Of a DNA stretch of 64,000 nucleotides, positions 1 through 9,066 are shown piece after piece. The notes beneath the pieces were generated by a model that made no database searches, was not told the DNA's origin, and saw only the letters and a program-made list of their open reading frames with translations. Source of the stretch: Diplonema papillatum (lineage: Eukaryota > Euglenozoa > Diplonemea > Diplonemida > Diplonemidae); assembly GCA_030068145.1 (NCBI GenBank), contig JAPJBO010000004.1, forward strand, positions 62,001-126,000, given 5' to 3'. Within the stretch, counting starts at the first letter, position 1. Each line of letters begins with the position of its first letter. Made by a program: the position numbers and the translations under genes.

Positions 1-1958
1 AGGACAATTTCGGGTAATTCGAGCGTATCAAGATCAAAGACCCCAGGAGACAAGCAGGCCAAAATCGGTGAATTTCGCGGGGTAATTCCTTTGTGGCGAT
101 CACTTTGTGCAGTCGGCCCTGGCGAAGGTGGGGCGGAAGAGCTACAAAGGTGCAGTATTACGGCCCCAACTTGCGCAGAGCGGCCATGTGCTATGCGTGC
201 CCCGAAGAGGAAGGAATAGGATAAGAAGGAAGGACAGACTGGGAGTCACGGTTTGACAGGCAACTGAGCTTTTCGTTCAGTCCTCTTGGGGAACGTTGAA
301 GGGGGCCCGGTAGCGAGCTTTACTTAGGTTCCTGCGAGCGTGAGCCAACCGACATCTGCGAGTCCTACGATAGCGTTCGAGTCTACTTTCCAACGAATCC
401 TTCATGCCACGGCGTCACGAAAGCACCAACCCCGACACCCCGAAGGCTCCATTTTCAAAAGGCTTGGCCCTTCTGTGGAAAGCCCAAGCAAGAGGAACCG
501 TTTTGCTCACTCCAAAGCTCCCGGTTTGGTGGCGTTTGAAAAAGTCCACCACAAAAAACAAGACACCCCAAGGTCAGTTCCCCGTAGTTCCCCCGTAGTT
601 CCCCCTGGCTATACCGACCACACCAATAAATGTTGTATTATTCCTGTCGCCATCCGACATCATTGACGTCATAATTACCGCCCGCACTGCACTGTGATGG
701 CAGACCCACAATAAAAGACTTGTGAGACAAAATTCTTCCTGGAAACCAATTAGTGGAGGTTTCCCGTGGCAGAAAGTGCACTCGGCTAAAGACCGGCGCG
801 GGTCGGGCGATGCTAAGTTCTGGTGAAGCTCAGTTCGGACGACGCTAAGTTCGAGTGATGCCAAGTTCTGGTGAAGCTCAGTTCGGGCGAAGCAAGTTCG
901 GCAGAGTTCAAACCCGGGCCTACCGGCCTGAAGGCCGACACCGGGTCACTCTGCCACCCCTATGCATTTTGGCAGGGGAAAGAAAGCTAGCTCCACACAA
1001 TTATCTAGTTCAAAAACAATACACTTTTCGCAACTTTAAAAGCCGGGTTGGCTCGAATAGAGGCTATTCACATTGCATGTTCACAGGACCTCCAGTCTCG
1101 AACTATTTCACAGCACGGAATTTCTTTCAACTGGTGGATTAAAGCTGGGAGGAAATCTTCTTCTGTAGAGGTATGGAAATCTTCTTCCGGAACGCCCGAA
1201 TATAGGCAACTTCATCAACTCACATGAAGTGCTTCCCTCTGCTTCGGCCGGGAAACCTCACGTCTTTTGTCTGTAGCCCTCGGTCACGGACCCGGCGAGC
1301 GGCTCTGACTCTGACATTGCAACCTCCCGCAGCCAGGAGCCAGCTCGGTGGAGCGAACATCCAAGGACGCCGCCCGCTCGGCCCTCGTAGAGCTGGGTGC
1401 GCTCCCGAGCTTCCCAGATGTTTTCTACTCTGTTTGGCTTCATCCGACGTTGTCGTTCATGCCACGTCCGTCACGGGGGACCTCAAGTGCATGCTTAGAG
1501 GCACGAACTCAATTTCTGCCGTGGCGGCCACCTTGTGTAAGAATGTTGGAAAAAAGGGAACACTGCACCAGGACCATAACCCTGAAACAGACATCGAAGT
1601 GTGGATTGTAGGTTTTTAGAGTGAAAGGGCACAACAAAAAAGAGAAAAAGCACAGTCTGGGGCAATAGCAAAGGTCCCCGGTCAAGATGCAAAGTAGCGG
1701 ATGTCTTTTTTTTCTGTTTTTCTGCTTTGTCGGTGTGTGTGCTTTCTGATATTTGACACCCGGGGATGCTGAGGACTTTAACACACAGGCACGTGGCTCT
1801 GCAAATCCGACAAGGGTTAGCTCCCTCGTAGCAGGCCGTTTCTGATGAACTGCGTCCTGCCAAATGCTGAAGATCACGCTGTATCGTGCGGGAAGGAACA
1901 AGACAGAACTGCAAACGTTTGCTTAAAGCTTCCCCAGCTTCGAGTGATATACTGGCGT
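1..1958. other. Intergenic spacer with repeat fragments
   Basis: I see no convincing gene. Short open frames on both strands lack recognisable domains and overlap one another. Bases about 60-245 are a dispersed-repeat fragment listed separately. Around 809-905 a 48-bp unit (aagttctggtgaagctcag core) occurs twice in tandem. The rest is unique-looking sequence that ends at the 103-bp repeat bordering the first LINE. Confidence 0.6.
60..245 (+). repeat. Dispersed repeat R1, left-end fragment
   Basis: This stretch carries the same ordered words as about 36440-36640 and 52410-52570: a TTTGTGGCGA block, a CGGCC..GGCGAAGG block and a TTGCGCAGAGCG block. The copy at 36.4 kb also shares the GAAGGAAGGACAGA block. 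The copies are diverged and carry small indels. No coding function is apparent; it looks like the left part of the larger R1 repeat. Confidence 0.6.
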
Positions 1959-2061
1959 AATTTCGCAGAAAACGAACGGAAACACACCAAAATGCTTATG
2001 AGGCCTTGAACAGGTTTGTATGCCCTAAAAAATAATGCAGGTAGATACTTAAAAGAAGAGA
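1959..2061. repeat. 103-bp direct repeat, LINE 3' side (target-site duplication)
   Basis: Bases 1959-2061 match 8505-8607 exactly over 103 bp. Left of the block the bases differ (T versus A) and right of it they differ (G versus C). The two blocks bracket the two-ORF LINE, so the simplest reading is a target-site duplication made on insertion. That is much longer than the 5-20 bp usual for LINEs. Confidence 0.85.
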
Positions 2062-2140
2062 GAGAGAGAGAGAGACGAGTTAGAGTGCAGGGACCATCTC
2101 TCCGAGGAGTATCCGGTCGCCCCACTACTATCCCGTACTA

Positions 2141-5100
2141 CTACGGCGGGCGCAAGTCGTTGCGCCGTGGGCGCGGAGCGAGCCGTGGCCCTGTCAAAGA
2201 TGATTGTTGCACCGATGGTGGCGCAGCCGGGGGCGTTCTGACTGGCGGACGAGACCGCCTGGCAGGCGTGTGTTGGCACGTTGTTTCGCGGGCTCTCCTC
2301 CTTTTGGCAATAGCCCGCCCTATGGCGGCGGCTAGCATCTTGACAGAGAATCTCAACTCCCACTGAACATAGGGTACGTCGTGCGGATATTCAGGCACGG
2401 CATCGTTCCAGCTGTTACGGGCGCAAATTGTTTCCAGCTTGCCCAACATCCACTCGGTCTTCCGTCCAGCCGCAAAGCGTGGGCGGTGGGTACAACCCGG
2501 CATAGCCGGCGCACCAAAACAGCGGAGGGAACAGACCCCCTGCCGCCACTTCCCAGGGAAGGAGGCGACTCCTGAGTCGGCGCAGCACAGGTCGTTGATA
2601 GCTCGCATAAGGTACCCAATTTGCAGCCCCTTCTCGGCGAAGGTTCTCCCTGGGAGCTTCGAACGCGTAAATGCCTCAAAATCAAGCGCGAGTTCCACGC
2701 CTGTCGTCGGGAGAGGGTTGGAGCTGACCCATGATAGACTCCGCAGCCAGAAGACCAACGTCGCTGCGAAGCGGGTTCCGATGTTGGTCGTTAGCAACTT
2801 ACGACTGTCCGTTGCTAAGTGTACGTCGTATTTCGTCGACGCACCTGAGGCGAGTTCCCAAGGGCGTGTTGCCGCAAGGCTCCGCTGCGCCTGCGCCATC
2901 TCGATTGAGATCGTACCGATCAGCCTCTGGATCTTCTCCAGGAGGTCAGGAGGGGTCCCGTAGGGGGGTATCCCTCTAATGCACAAGCACTGGGGCATGT
3001 CCCGGACCATCGCCTCAGCAATGCAAAACCGGGATCGCAGCTCGTTCCATCTACAACCTGGGCCCGGACATTGCCAGTAGTAATGCCACAGGGTCCCCGT
3101 CGCACCGCTGTCGCAGAACTCGCAGTCGCCGCTCCCCGAACCCCACTTCCTGCGGCACCATTCCCGTGAGTACACCGCTCCCCCAATACATCGACTGATC
3201 GCGGAACTCAATTTGTGGTCCGTCGCGCGGTTCAGCCAAAGCCGATTCATGGCACGTACGTCCACCCCTCCTTCGATTCCGTCAAATCCTTGTCTCTGTG
3301 TGGTCAAGTAACGCCACGCGCGCAGACGCAGGCCCTCACGAAAGAGGTGTGGGGCTTCTTTACCGAGTAGCGACACGGGAGTCCCGTCGAAAGACAGGGA
3401 CTGGAAGCTGTGCTGCGTGGCCCGTAGGAATCTTATCTCCCGCAGAAGATTAGCCATAAGACCTACGGGACCCTTGATAGACGAGTCGGCTCCCACGCGA
3501 AGGAGAGCGTCCATCCTCACCCGAAACCTCTCTTTCCCGTATTGTTTCACGAACGTGCGGAATAAGCTGAAACCTGAGGCGCATGCCGGATCACACAGGT
3601 GTGCTTTTGCAACCAGGGAGAGAACCGCAAGAGGGCTCTTCGCCCGGTTAGATCGAGGGATCACGCAAGCGGAGAGTGCCGTTCGGAGCGTTGAGCTGTT
3701 GACGAAGCCACCTGTTGTATTCGTGCAGTAGGCCGCCCCGTAATACGCGGAGGCTGCGATCGTCTGCATTATGCGGAACTTCGTGCGATGCATGAGCGGC
3801 GCCGCCTCAAGTCTGGCCGCGGCCTCGACCGTGGCGTTGGCCCTGCGGTTGTCAACGGGTCCCTCTGTGCCCAGGGGGACACCCAAAACCTTCACTATTT
3901 TGCTCGATCGAATTATTTTGCGACCGATCACGAGGCGAGGAGGCTCTGGGGACGTCGAGAAGGAGACCGACTTGTCCTCGTTGAGGGCAAAGCCTGTCAG
4001 GCTGTCGAACACCTCTGTGGTTCGAATTCCCTCTTGGAGTAGCCTCGCAAGTTGCGACAGCAGGTACAGATCGTCGGCGAACGACTTCGGACTCACCCGA
4101 GCTCGGCTGACCAAGGCCTTCGAGAGAACAGAGAGGAGCGCGTTGATCAGGACCACTGATATCGGGCAGCCCTGGAGAATTCCGTTGGTGACAGTGAACA
4201 TCTCGCCGACTCCCAAGGGGTACCGGAAGCGACGCCGCAGGTGCTTGTATATGTGGCGTAAGGGTGCCAGCACACGCTCGTGAAGCCCAAGCGCCTCCAT
4301 CAAGTCGAGCACCAGGGCCTGAGGGACGCGGTCAAAGCACTTGGCAAAGTCGAGTGCGACCCCGCACAGGGGTGTACCGTTCGTCAGTGATTCCTCTATC
4401 GACAGGGCGATATCCATGACCACGTCGTCGCAGGAGTGGCCGTGCCGGAAACCATGTTGCGACCCGTGAATCCATAGCTCTTGCCAGAGCATGACATCCT
4501 GTAGGCGCACGCTAGCCCAGAGTCGGTATACTACGCTCGAGACAGTAATCGGACGCAGCTTCAGTGGATCACTCCCTTCTCCTTTAGGAATTAAGGTGAC
4601 CATTGCGTCCAGGACTCCGTCGGGCCAGAAGCCGGTTTCCTCTACCTCGTTGAGCACCGCGACAAAGCTTTCCAGGATTGCATTCGGCAGAACGGCGATT
4701 TCACGCATGCGCCAGCCGTCGACACCGCAAGACGTCTGTACGCTCTTCTTTTTCGCCACCTGACGAAGCCGCTCGGCCGTGATCGGATTTAGATTGCATG
4801 GGTGTTGCGTGATAAAGTCTTTGTACTCCTGGAAGAAAGGGGCAAACTCGGGTTCCCTCTTCTCGGCGTACATGCGGAGCACTGGATCCCAACTCCTCCT
4901 CACCAACGCGTCAACTTCTGCCAAGTTCGCAGTGAGCCGCCCATCGGCCCCAGTTACAAACGATAACCCCGATGGCGCGTCTTTCTTCACCCAAGCGAAC
5001 GATTCCTTCCCCAGGGGGTCGCGAAGCTCCCGCTGACTCCTCGCGCTCTTCAGGTATCTCGAAGTTAGCGTGCTATGCGCCAGGTCACGACACAGTCCTG

Positions 5101-6520
5101 AGACGGTAAACGCGAGGCCTCTTCCGATTTTCGCTGACGGCGGCTCGGGTGGCAGAGCACACTTCCCATCCGTGCGCAGCAACACGAAACTTCGAAAGGA
5201 GCGTATTTTCGTCCACTGTCCCTCAAGCTGGAAGGGCAAAGGGCCAGGGGAGACGATTGTGCTTTCCCATTTGGCTCTGGCGGCTGCGTACTCCCGTATG
5301 CGCCCAAGGAGACACCTGGCTCTCTTCAAAGAAGCTGTATCGGCTCCCGCACCTTCAGGGGACGGCCTCGCCGATACTCGCTGAGAGTTCAATTCCCGAC
5401 GTACGCCACGGCCACAGTACCCGGTTAGGTTGCCTTCGATTCCGGATTTGAGGATGAGGTACTCTTCCGCAGCTCGCGAAGTCCGTTGCCAGAGGAAGTT
5501 CACCCGGGGGCTACCTTCGAGCCCGGGGGGGCAAGGGTCCCCGAGGCGGTACTTCTCAGAGACGTTCCGGAGGGCATTCGGGTCGTCCAGGCCGCTCAGC
5601 CCGGTGCTTGGAATTGCCCGGGGGTACCGGAGTACCGGGTTCAGTTGTTGGAATACTGCAAGATTAAAGGTGGCTCGGACCGCCTTGTGCGTAGGGAGGC
5701 CGGCTTCGAAAGTCTCCACGCGACCGAGAGCGGCAGAAGCGACTTCGTTGGTGAGAAGAAGGTCGATGCGTGACGGCTGACCGTGGTAACATGTAAACTC
5801 TGCAGGACTTCCCAGGGCTTCAGCTTGCAGCTCGGCAGAGTCCGACCAGCCGTTGCGCAAGGCGAATCGGAGCGCCGGGGAACCGAGGGGGGTCGTGTTG
5901 AAATCGCCGGCGGCGACAAGGGGCACAGCACCCAAGCGCTGGCGCAATCCCCACAGGGATCCCTCGATCAACCTTTCCCGCTCGGGTTTTTCGGAAATGC
6001 CACAGTGACCGTACAATGACACCACGTGTACGGCTCCTTTACCTACACCTGTCGCGACACGTACATGCAAGAAGCGGGCCGATTCGTAGGCACGTTGCTC
6101 GGCTGCGTCAAAAGGCTCGACGATACATGCAGGCAAGCCTTTCTTGACGAAAATCGCGACTCCTGCACTACCTCCTGTAACCTGGGATGGGACGCTGTTG
6201 CCGCACTTCCGCCCAACACAGCAGCTGCCGAAGAAGGGTTGCCATACATCAAGGGCGCCGGCTTGTTTCAGGGCCATCCGGATACTTCTCTGCCCGGCAC
6301 TCGTCAACTTCGTTTCTTGAACACAGATGATGTCCGCCGCTATGCAGATGAGGAGGTACAGGTTCTTCATCAAGGACGTGACATTTATAGTCACAATTCG
6401 AATTGGTGGAGGGCCAGGGTTGGGTTCGATACCTTGAGTCACGAGAAGCGCGTACGCTACGAGGGCCAGATAGAACTCTCTCGTCGGCTGGGGGGACAAA
6501 TCGTTGGCGTGGATCACCAT
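2141..6520 (-). CDS. LINE ORF2: 2A-like leader, APE endonuclease, reverse transcriptase, zinc knuckle
   Basis: The 1459-aa polyprotein should nick target DNA and reverse-transcribe the element RNA in the nucleus. Residues 15-28 are hydrophobic and lead into GIEPNPGP (30-37), a 2A-type motif. Residues 40-290 form an APE-type endonuclease, with N47, E69, Y170, GDFN (205-208), RID (251-253) and THK (277-279). Reverse transcriptase spans about 560-900, with LDFAKCFD (723-730), the NGILQGCPIS block (779-788) and catalytic FADD (814-817). A CX2CX9HX4C knuckle lies at 1133-1151, followed by about 300 residues resembling the tail of the neighbouring OTU-LINE family before its RNase H. The start ATG at 6518-6520 overlaps the ORF1 stop, which supports this start. 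No break is visible, so the element may be competent. Confidence 0.93.
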   Translation of the reverse strand: MVIHANDLSPQPTREFYLALVAYALLVTQGIEPNPGPPPIRIVTINVTSLMKNLYLLICIAADIICVQETKLTSAGQRSIRMALKQAGALDVWQPFFGSCCVGRKCGNSVPSQVTGGSAGVAIFVKKGLPACIVEPFDAAEQRAYESARFLHVRVATGVGKGAVHVVSLYGHCGISEKPERERLIEGSLWGLRQRLGAVPLVAAGDFNTTPLGSPALRFALRNGWSDSAELQAEALGSPAEFTCYHGQPSRIDLLLTNEVASAALGRVETFEAGLPTHKAVRATFNLAVFQQLNPVLRYPRAIPSTGLSGLDDPNALRNVSEKYRLGDPCPPGLEGSPRVNFLWQRTSRAAEEYLILKSGIEGNLTGYCGRGVRRELNSQRVSARPSPEGAGADTASLKRARCLLGRIREYAAARAKWESTIVSPGPLPFQLEGQWTKIRSFRSFVLLRTDGKCALPPEPPSAKIGRGLAFTVSGLCRDLAHSTLTSRYLKSARSQRELRDPLGKESFAWVKKDAPSGLSFVTGADGRLTANLAEVDALVRRSWDPVLRMYAEKREPEFAPFFQEYKDFITQHPCNLNPITAERLRQVAKKKSVQTSCGVDGWRMREIAVLPNAILESFVAVLNEVEETGFWPDGVLDAMVTLIPKGEGSDPLKLRPITVSSVVYRLWASVRLQDVMLWQELWIHGSQHGFRHGHSCDDVVMDIALSIEESLTNGTPLCGVALDFAKCFDRVPQALVLDLMEALGLHERVLAPLRHIYKHLRRRFRYPLGVGEMFTVTNGILQGCPISVVLINALLSVLSKALVSRARVSPKSFADDLYLLSQLARLLQEGIRTTEVFDSLTGFALNEDKSVSFSTSPEPPRLVIGRKIIRSSKIVKVLGVPLGTEGPVDNRRANATVEAAARLEAAPLMHRTKFRIMQTIAASAYYGAAYCTNTTGGFVNSSTLRTALSACVIPRSNRAKSPLAVLSLVAKAHLCDPACASGFSLFRTFVKQYGKERFRVRMDALLRVGADSSIKGPVGLMANLLREIRFLRATQHSFQSLSFDGTPVSLLGKEAPHLFREGLRLRAWRYLTTQRQGFDGIEGGVDVRAMNRLWLNRATDHKLSSAISRCIGGAVYSREWCRRKWGSGSGDCEFCDSGATGTLWHYYWQCPGPGCRWNELRSRFCIAEAMVRDMPQCLCIRGIPPYGTPPDLLEKIQRLIGTISIEMAQAQRSLAATRPWELASGASTKYDVHLATDSRKLLTTNIGTRFAATLVFWLRSLSWVSSNPLPTTGVELALDFEAFTRSKLPGRTFAEKGLQIGYLMRAINDLCCADSGVASFPGKWRQGVCSLRCFGAPAMPGCTHRPRFAAGRKTEWMLGKLETICARNSWNDAVPEYPHDVPYVQWELRFSVKMLAAAIGRAIAKRRRARETTCQHTPARRSRPPVRTPPAAPPSVQQSSLTGPRLAPRPRRNDLRPP
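6410..6433 (-). other. 2A-like ribosome-skipping motif in the ORF2 leader
   Basis: The codons read Gly-Ile-Glu-Pro-Asn-Pro-Gly-Pro at ORF2 residues 30-37, directly after a hydrophobic helix-forming stretch. The family consensus is D(V/I)ExNPGP; here Gly replaces the first Asp and the rest matches. Skipping would fall between G36 and P37, releasing a 36-residue leader and an endonuclease/RT protein that starts with proline. N-terminal 2A sequences are known in trypanosome L1Tc and sea-urchin LINEs. Activity here is inferred, not shown. Confidence 0.8.
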
Positions 6521-8316
6521 TGTGACTCCGGGGGGGGGACGTCGGCGGTCGCCTGCGCGGGCGAGGGAGATGAAGTTGGCGGCGTGGCCCGCGACTTAGT
6601 CCAGCATGCGTGACAGATTGCAGCCTGGCAGGGGCCGTGCGCGCAAAGCCGCTTGGCTTGTCCGACCTGCATGCCTTTGGCGCAGACCACGCAGAGGAAA
6701 GCTTCGGCGTTCGAGTGTGCTTCCTGCCAGCTGGTGTGCCGGCAGTCGGTGACCATGTTGTCCTTGCCGTCCACCCGTGCTAGCTTTTCCTGGGACTCAG
6801 TTGTCTCATCCTCTGTGCGTCCCCTCTTTTGGCCCGGAGACGGCTCGGGCCGTTCGTTGAGGCTAGCGAAGAACTCGGGTGGGAGTTTGACCTTCTCCCG
6901 CTGACACTGCGTGGAGAATCCCTTCCGTTGCCTCGCGTCAGTGGAGCGGTCGTATTTCCTTATCGAAATAGACGCGCGATCGAGCCGGAAGAACACGGGT
7001 GCAGGTGGGCCCGTGTCGGCGATGACGATGCACACGGTCTTACCTTGTCGCTTGAAGGCCCCGGCTTGTTCGACCTTCCAGCCGGCAGCAGCGCAGGCGG
7101 CAAGGAGGTCGGTCGCGTGTTCCGAAGCGCACGCGGTGGTGACCACGTATTTGTCGCCACGCAGTTGGCGCTTCGACAGCTTTTTTCCGACCGCGGATTC
7201 GGTGGCGGCAACGTGTTCCGGGGTCGTCCGAATGCCGAAGACACCCGTCTTTGTGCCCGCGATTACCCCGAACGTATTCGGAGTCAGTGCCGCCAGCCGT
7301 CGCGCCTCTTCAAGGGTGCAGTCACTCACCCACACCGCCGGCATGGTGTCCGTCCCGTTGACGAAGGACAAGGCCTTCCAGAATGTTCCGGCTTTGCCGG
7401 AGCTCCGCAGCAGCTTCTGCACGTCAACGATCGGGACGCGCACGCTCACCTCACACACCCCCTGCCGGCGGTGCACCTTTGTGAACACTGCGCTCCAATC
7501 CATGCGCAGTCCTTCCGCTTCTGCGGCCTTCTTCGCCATAATCCGCACAGATTGTGCGGCCTTCATCGCGGTATCCCAGGTGGCCGCGTGGACGTAGGCG
7601 GCGCGCACCTGGAACAGGCAAACCTGTGTCGTCGGCTGGAGGGTGTCGACTGCTTTGCAATGCACCGTGGGCAGGGCCAGGTTTTGGAACCGCGACCATA
7701 CGTCCTGATGACCGCCGTCAGACAAGGTGACGAGGTGCCTCACCGAACCGTCCCACGGAACGCTGCAGACGACGGCAACCTTCGCTTCGGGGTAAACCGC
7801 GACGGTGTCGAGGGCCGCACCCCATGCGGATTCCGCATCTTCGACACTTGCAGCCACGAGTAGGCCGCCCTTTCCGCTCCTCAACTCGTCGGTAGACCCG
7901 ACCTTCGCCACTTGCCAGTCATGGAAGACCATACTGGCCTTCGGACGGGTGCGGCGCGTCCTCTCCGACCACGTGCTAGGCACCTGCGGTTGCTTCGTCG
8001 ATGTAGAGCGGCGCATCCTTTCCGCCCATGAATCTTCGGTGGAGGGGTCCGGTCGCTTCTCGGATACCGGTCGCTTATCGGACACCGAACGCTTCTCGGA
8101 TACCGGAGGTCGAGCCTCTTGTGCCCCGGAGCCATGCGTCGAAGGGGGCGCGGGTTTCTGGGCGCCAAGCGGTGCGGGCGACGATCCGGCCATCCCTGTC
8201 TCGACCAAGGACAGGATGACGTCTAAGATAGACAGCAGTTGCTGCCTCGTCTTTTTGTCATGGCACTTCCCAGCCAAGGCGGATGCCCTGGCGATCAGTG
8301 CGTCGACGTCATCCAT
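6514..8316 (-). CDS. LINE ORF1: putative nucleic-acid-binding protein
   Basis: The 600-aa protein precedes ORF2 in the intact LINE and by position should be the RNA-binding/chaperone component. Its N-terminus is helical. A low-complexity segment at about 75-110 repeats SEKRPVSDKR-like units and is rich in Ser, Lys and Pro. Near the C-terminus (about 525-575) His and Cys cluster as CRH, CVVC, CAHGPC and CHAC, which looks like a zinc-binding module of RING or PHD style; I cannot assign the exact class. The stop TGA lies within ATGGTGA, shared with the ORF2 start, pointing to termination-reinitiation. The gene is intact. Confidence 0.85.
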   Translation of the reverse strand: MDDVDALIARASALAGKCHDKKTRQQLLSILDVILSLVETGMAGSSPAPLGAQKPAPPSTHGSGAQEARPPVSEKRSVSDKRPVSEKRPDPSTEDSWAERMRRSTSTKQPQVPSTWSERTRRTRPKASMVFHDWQVAKVGSTDELRSGKGGLLVAASVEDAESAWGAALDTVAVYPEAKVAVVCSVPWDGSVRHLVTLSDGGHQDVWSRFQNLALPTVHCKAVDTLQPTTQVCLFQVRAAYVHAATWDTAMKAAQSVRIMAKKAAEAEGLRMDWSAVFTKVHRRQGVCEVSVRVPIVDVQKLLRSSGKAGTFWKALSFVNGTDTMPAVWVSDCTLEEARRLAALTPNTFGVIAGTKTGVFGIRTTPEHVAATESAVGKKLSKRQLRGDKYVVTTACASEHATDLLAACAAAGWKVEQAGAFKRQGKTVCIVIADTGPPAPVFFRLDRASISIRKYDRSTDARQRKGFSTQCQREKVKLPPEFFASLNERPEPSPGQKRGRTEDETTESQEKLARVDGKDNMVTDCRHTSWQEAHSNAEAFLCVVCAKGMQVGQAKRLCAHGPCQAAICHACWTKSRATPPTSSPSPAQATADVPPPESQW

Positions 8317-8504
8317 ACTCGAATGAGAGCGGGGATGGACCCCCCTTCACGCTTCTCTTAGCTGATACTTATCTTATACTCGTTCTCTCTTTTTCTGATC
8401 TGATATCCCACCACTTCTTTTTTCTTCACCCGAGGTGTTTCCGGGCAGAACCCGGAGCCGCTTTCCTTCAAGGGTAGCCACGGCAAGCCACCAATAAAGT
8501 ACAA
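8317..8504 (-). promoter_or_regulatory. LINE 5' leader with presumed internal promoter
   Basis: This 188-bp segment lies between the 103-bp repeat and the ORF1 ATG. Non-LTR elements normally carry an internal promoter here. It is pyrimidine-rich on the plus strand, but I recognise no specific motif. The role rests on position only. Confidence 0.4.
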
Positions 8505-8607
8505 AATTTCGCAGAAAACGAACGGAAACACACCAAAATGCTTATGAGGCCTTGAACAGGTTTGTATGCCCTAAAAAATAATGCAGGTAGATACTTAAAA
8601 GAAGAGA
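8505..8607. repeat. 103-bp direct repeat, LINE 5' side
   Basis: Exact copy of 1959-2061, directly abutting the 5' end of the intact LINE. See the partner entry for the boundary bases. Confidence 0.85.
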
Positions 8608-9066
8608 CAAAAAAAGATGGACAAAAGTAGAACGGCAGAACGTGTGCTTTGTGCGGCTGCTCTGCACTTTCGTGTGGTGTCGTTGTTGTTCAGGATAACC
8701 CCATAATATATTGGTACGACAAATACCAAAGGGTTTTCCGGGTCGAGGGTCTCATACACGGAACACCGAATGCGACTGTAATAACTGTTCCTACCACAAG
8801 TCCAGAATGATAGGCGCTCTGCAACTCTGCGCTGGGTTGGGATCCCCATCAAGGTAGTGAAAACAAAAGACCCGCTGAGGGTGTATTCATGCGTACGCAA
8901 CGTTCAAGAACGAGTACGAAAGACTTCGGGGCAGCTGGACAGAGATTGGTGCGAACACATTGAGAATGACCTGCAAATCAAAAGATGGAACTTCGAAGCG
9001 ACGGCCTTATTCTTCTGCGGCTTCTTGAAACCAGCATCACGCTGTTGTTTGTGGGGAGCTTTGATT
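8608..9066. other. Spacer, no feature recognised
   Basis: Only short overlapping frames are present. I see no domain, RNA gene or repeat. Confidence 0.5.

Larger units (their letters stand above)
2062..8504 (-). mobile_element. Full-length two-ORF non-LTR retrotransposon (LINE)
   Basis: The element is 6.44 kb. It has a roughly 190-bp 5' leader, ORF1 (600 codons), ORF2 (1459 codons) with APE endonuclease, reverse transcriptase and zinc knuckle, a short 3' region and a (CT)n tail instead of poly(A). Both ORFs are open with no stops or frameshifts, and the flanking 103-bp repeats are identical, so the insertion looks recent. A 3' fragment of a related copy with the same terminal sequence lies at about 59052-59240. 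The C-terminal region of ORF2 is homologous to that of the OTU-LINEs at 9.9-20.9 kb, but this element shows neither RNase H nor OTU. Confidence 0.92.

Noticed and set aside
6829-7863. 344-codon plus-strand frame opposite LINE ORF1
   Set aside because: Shadow of the GC-rich ORF1 on the other strand; no domain.
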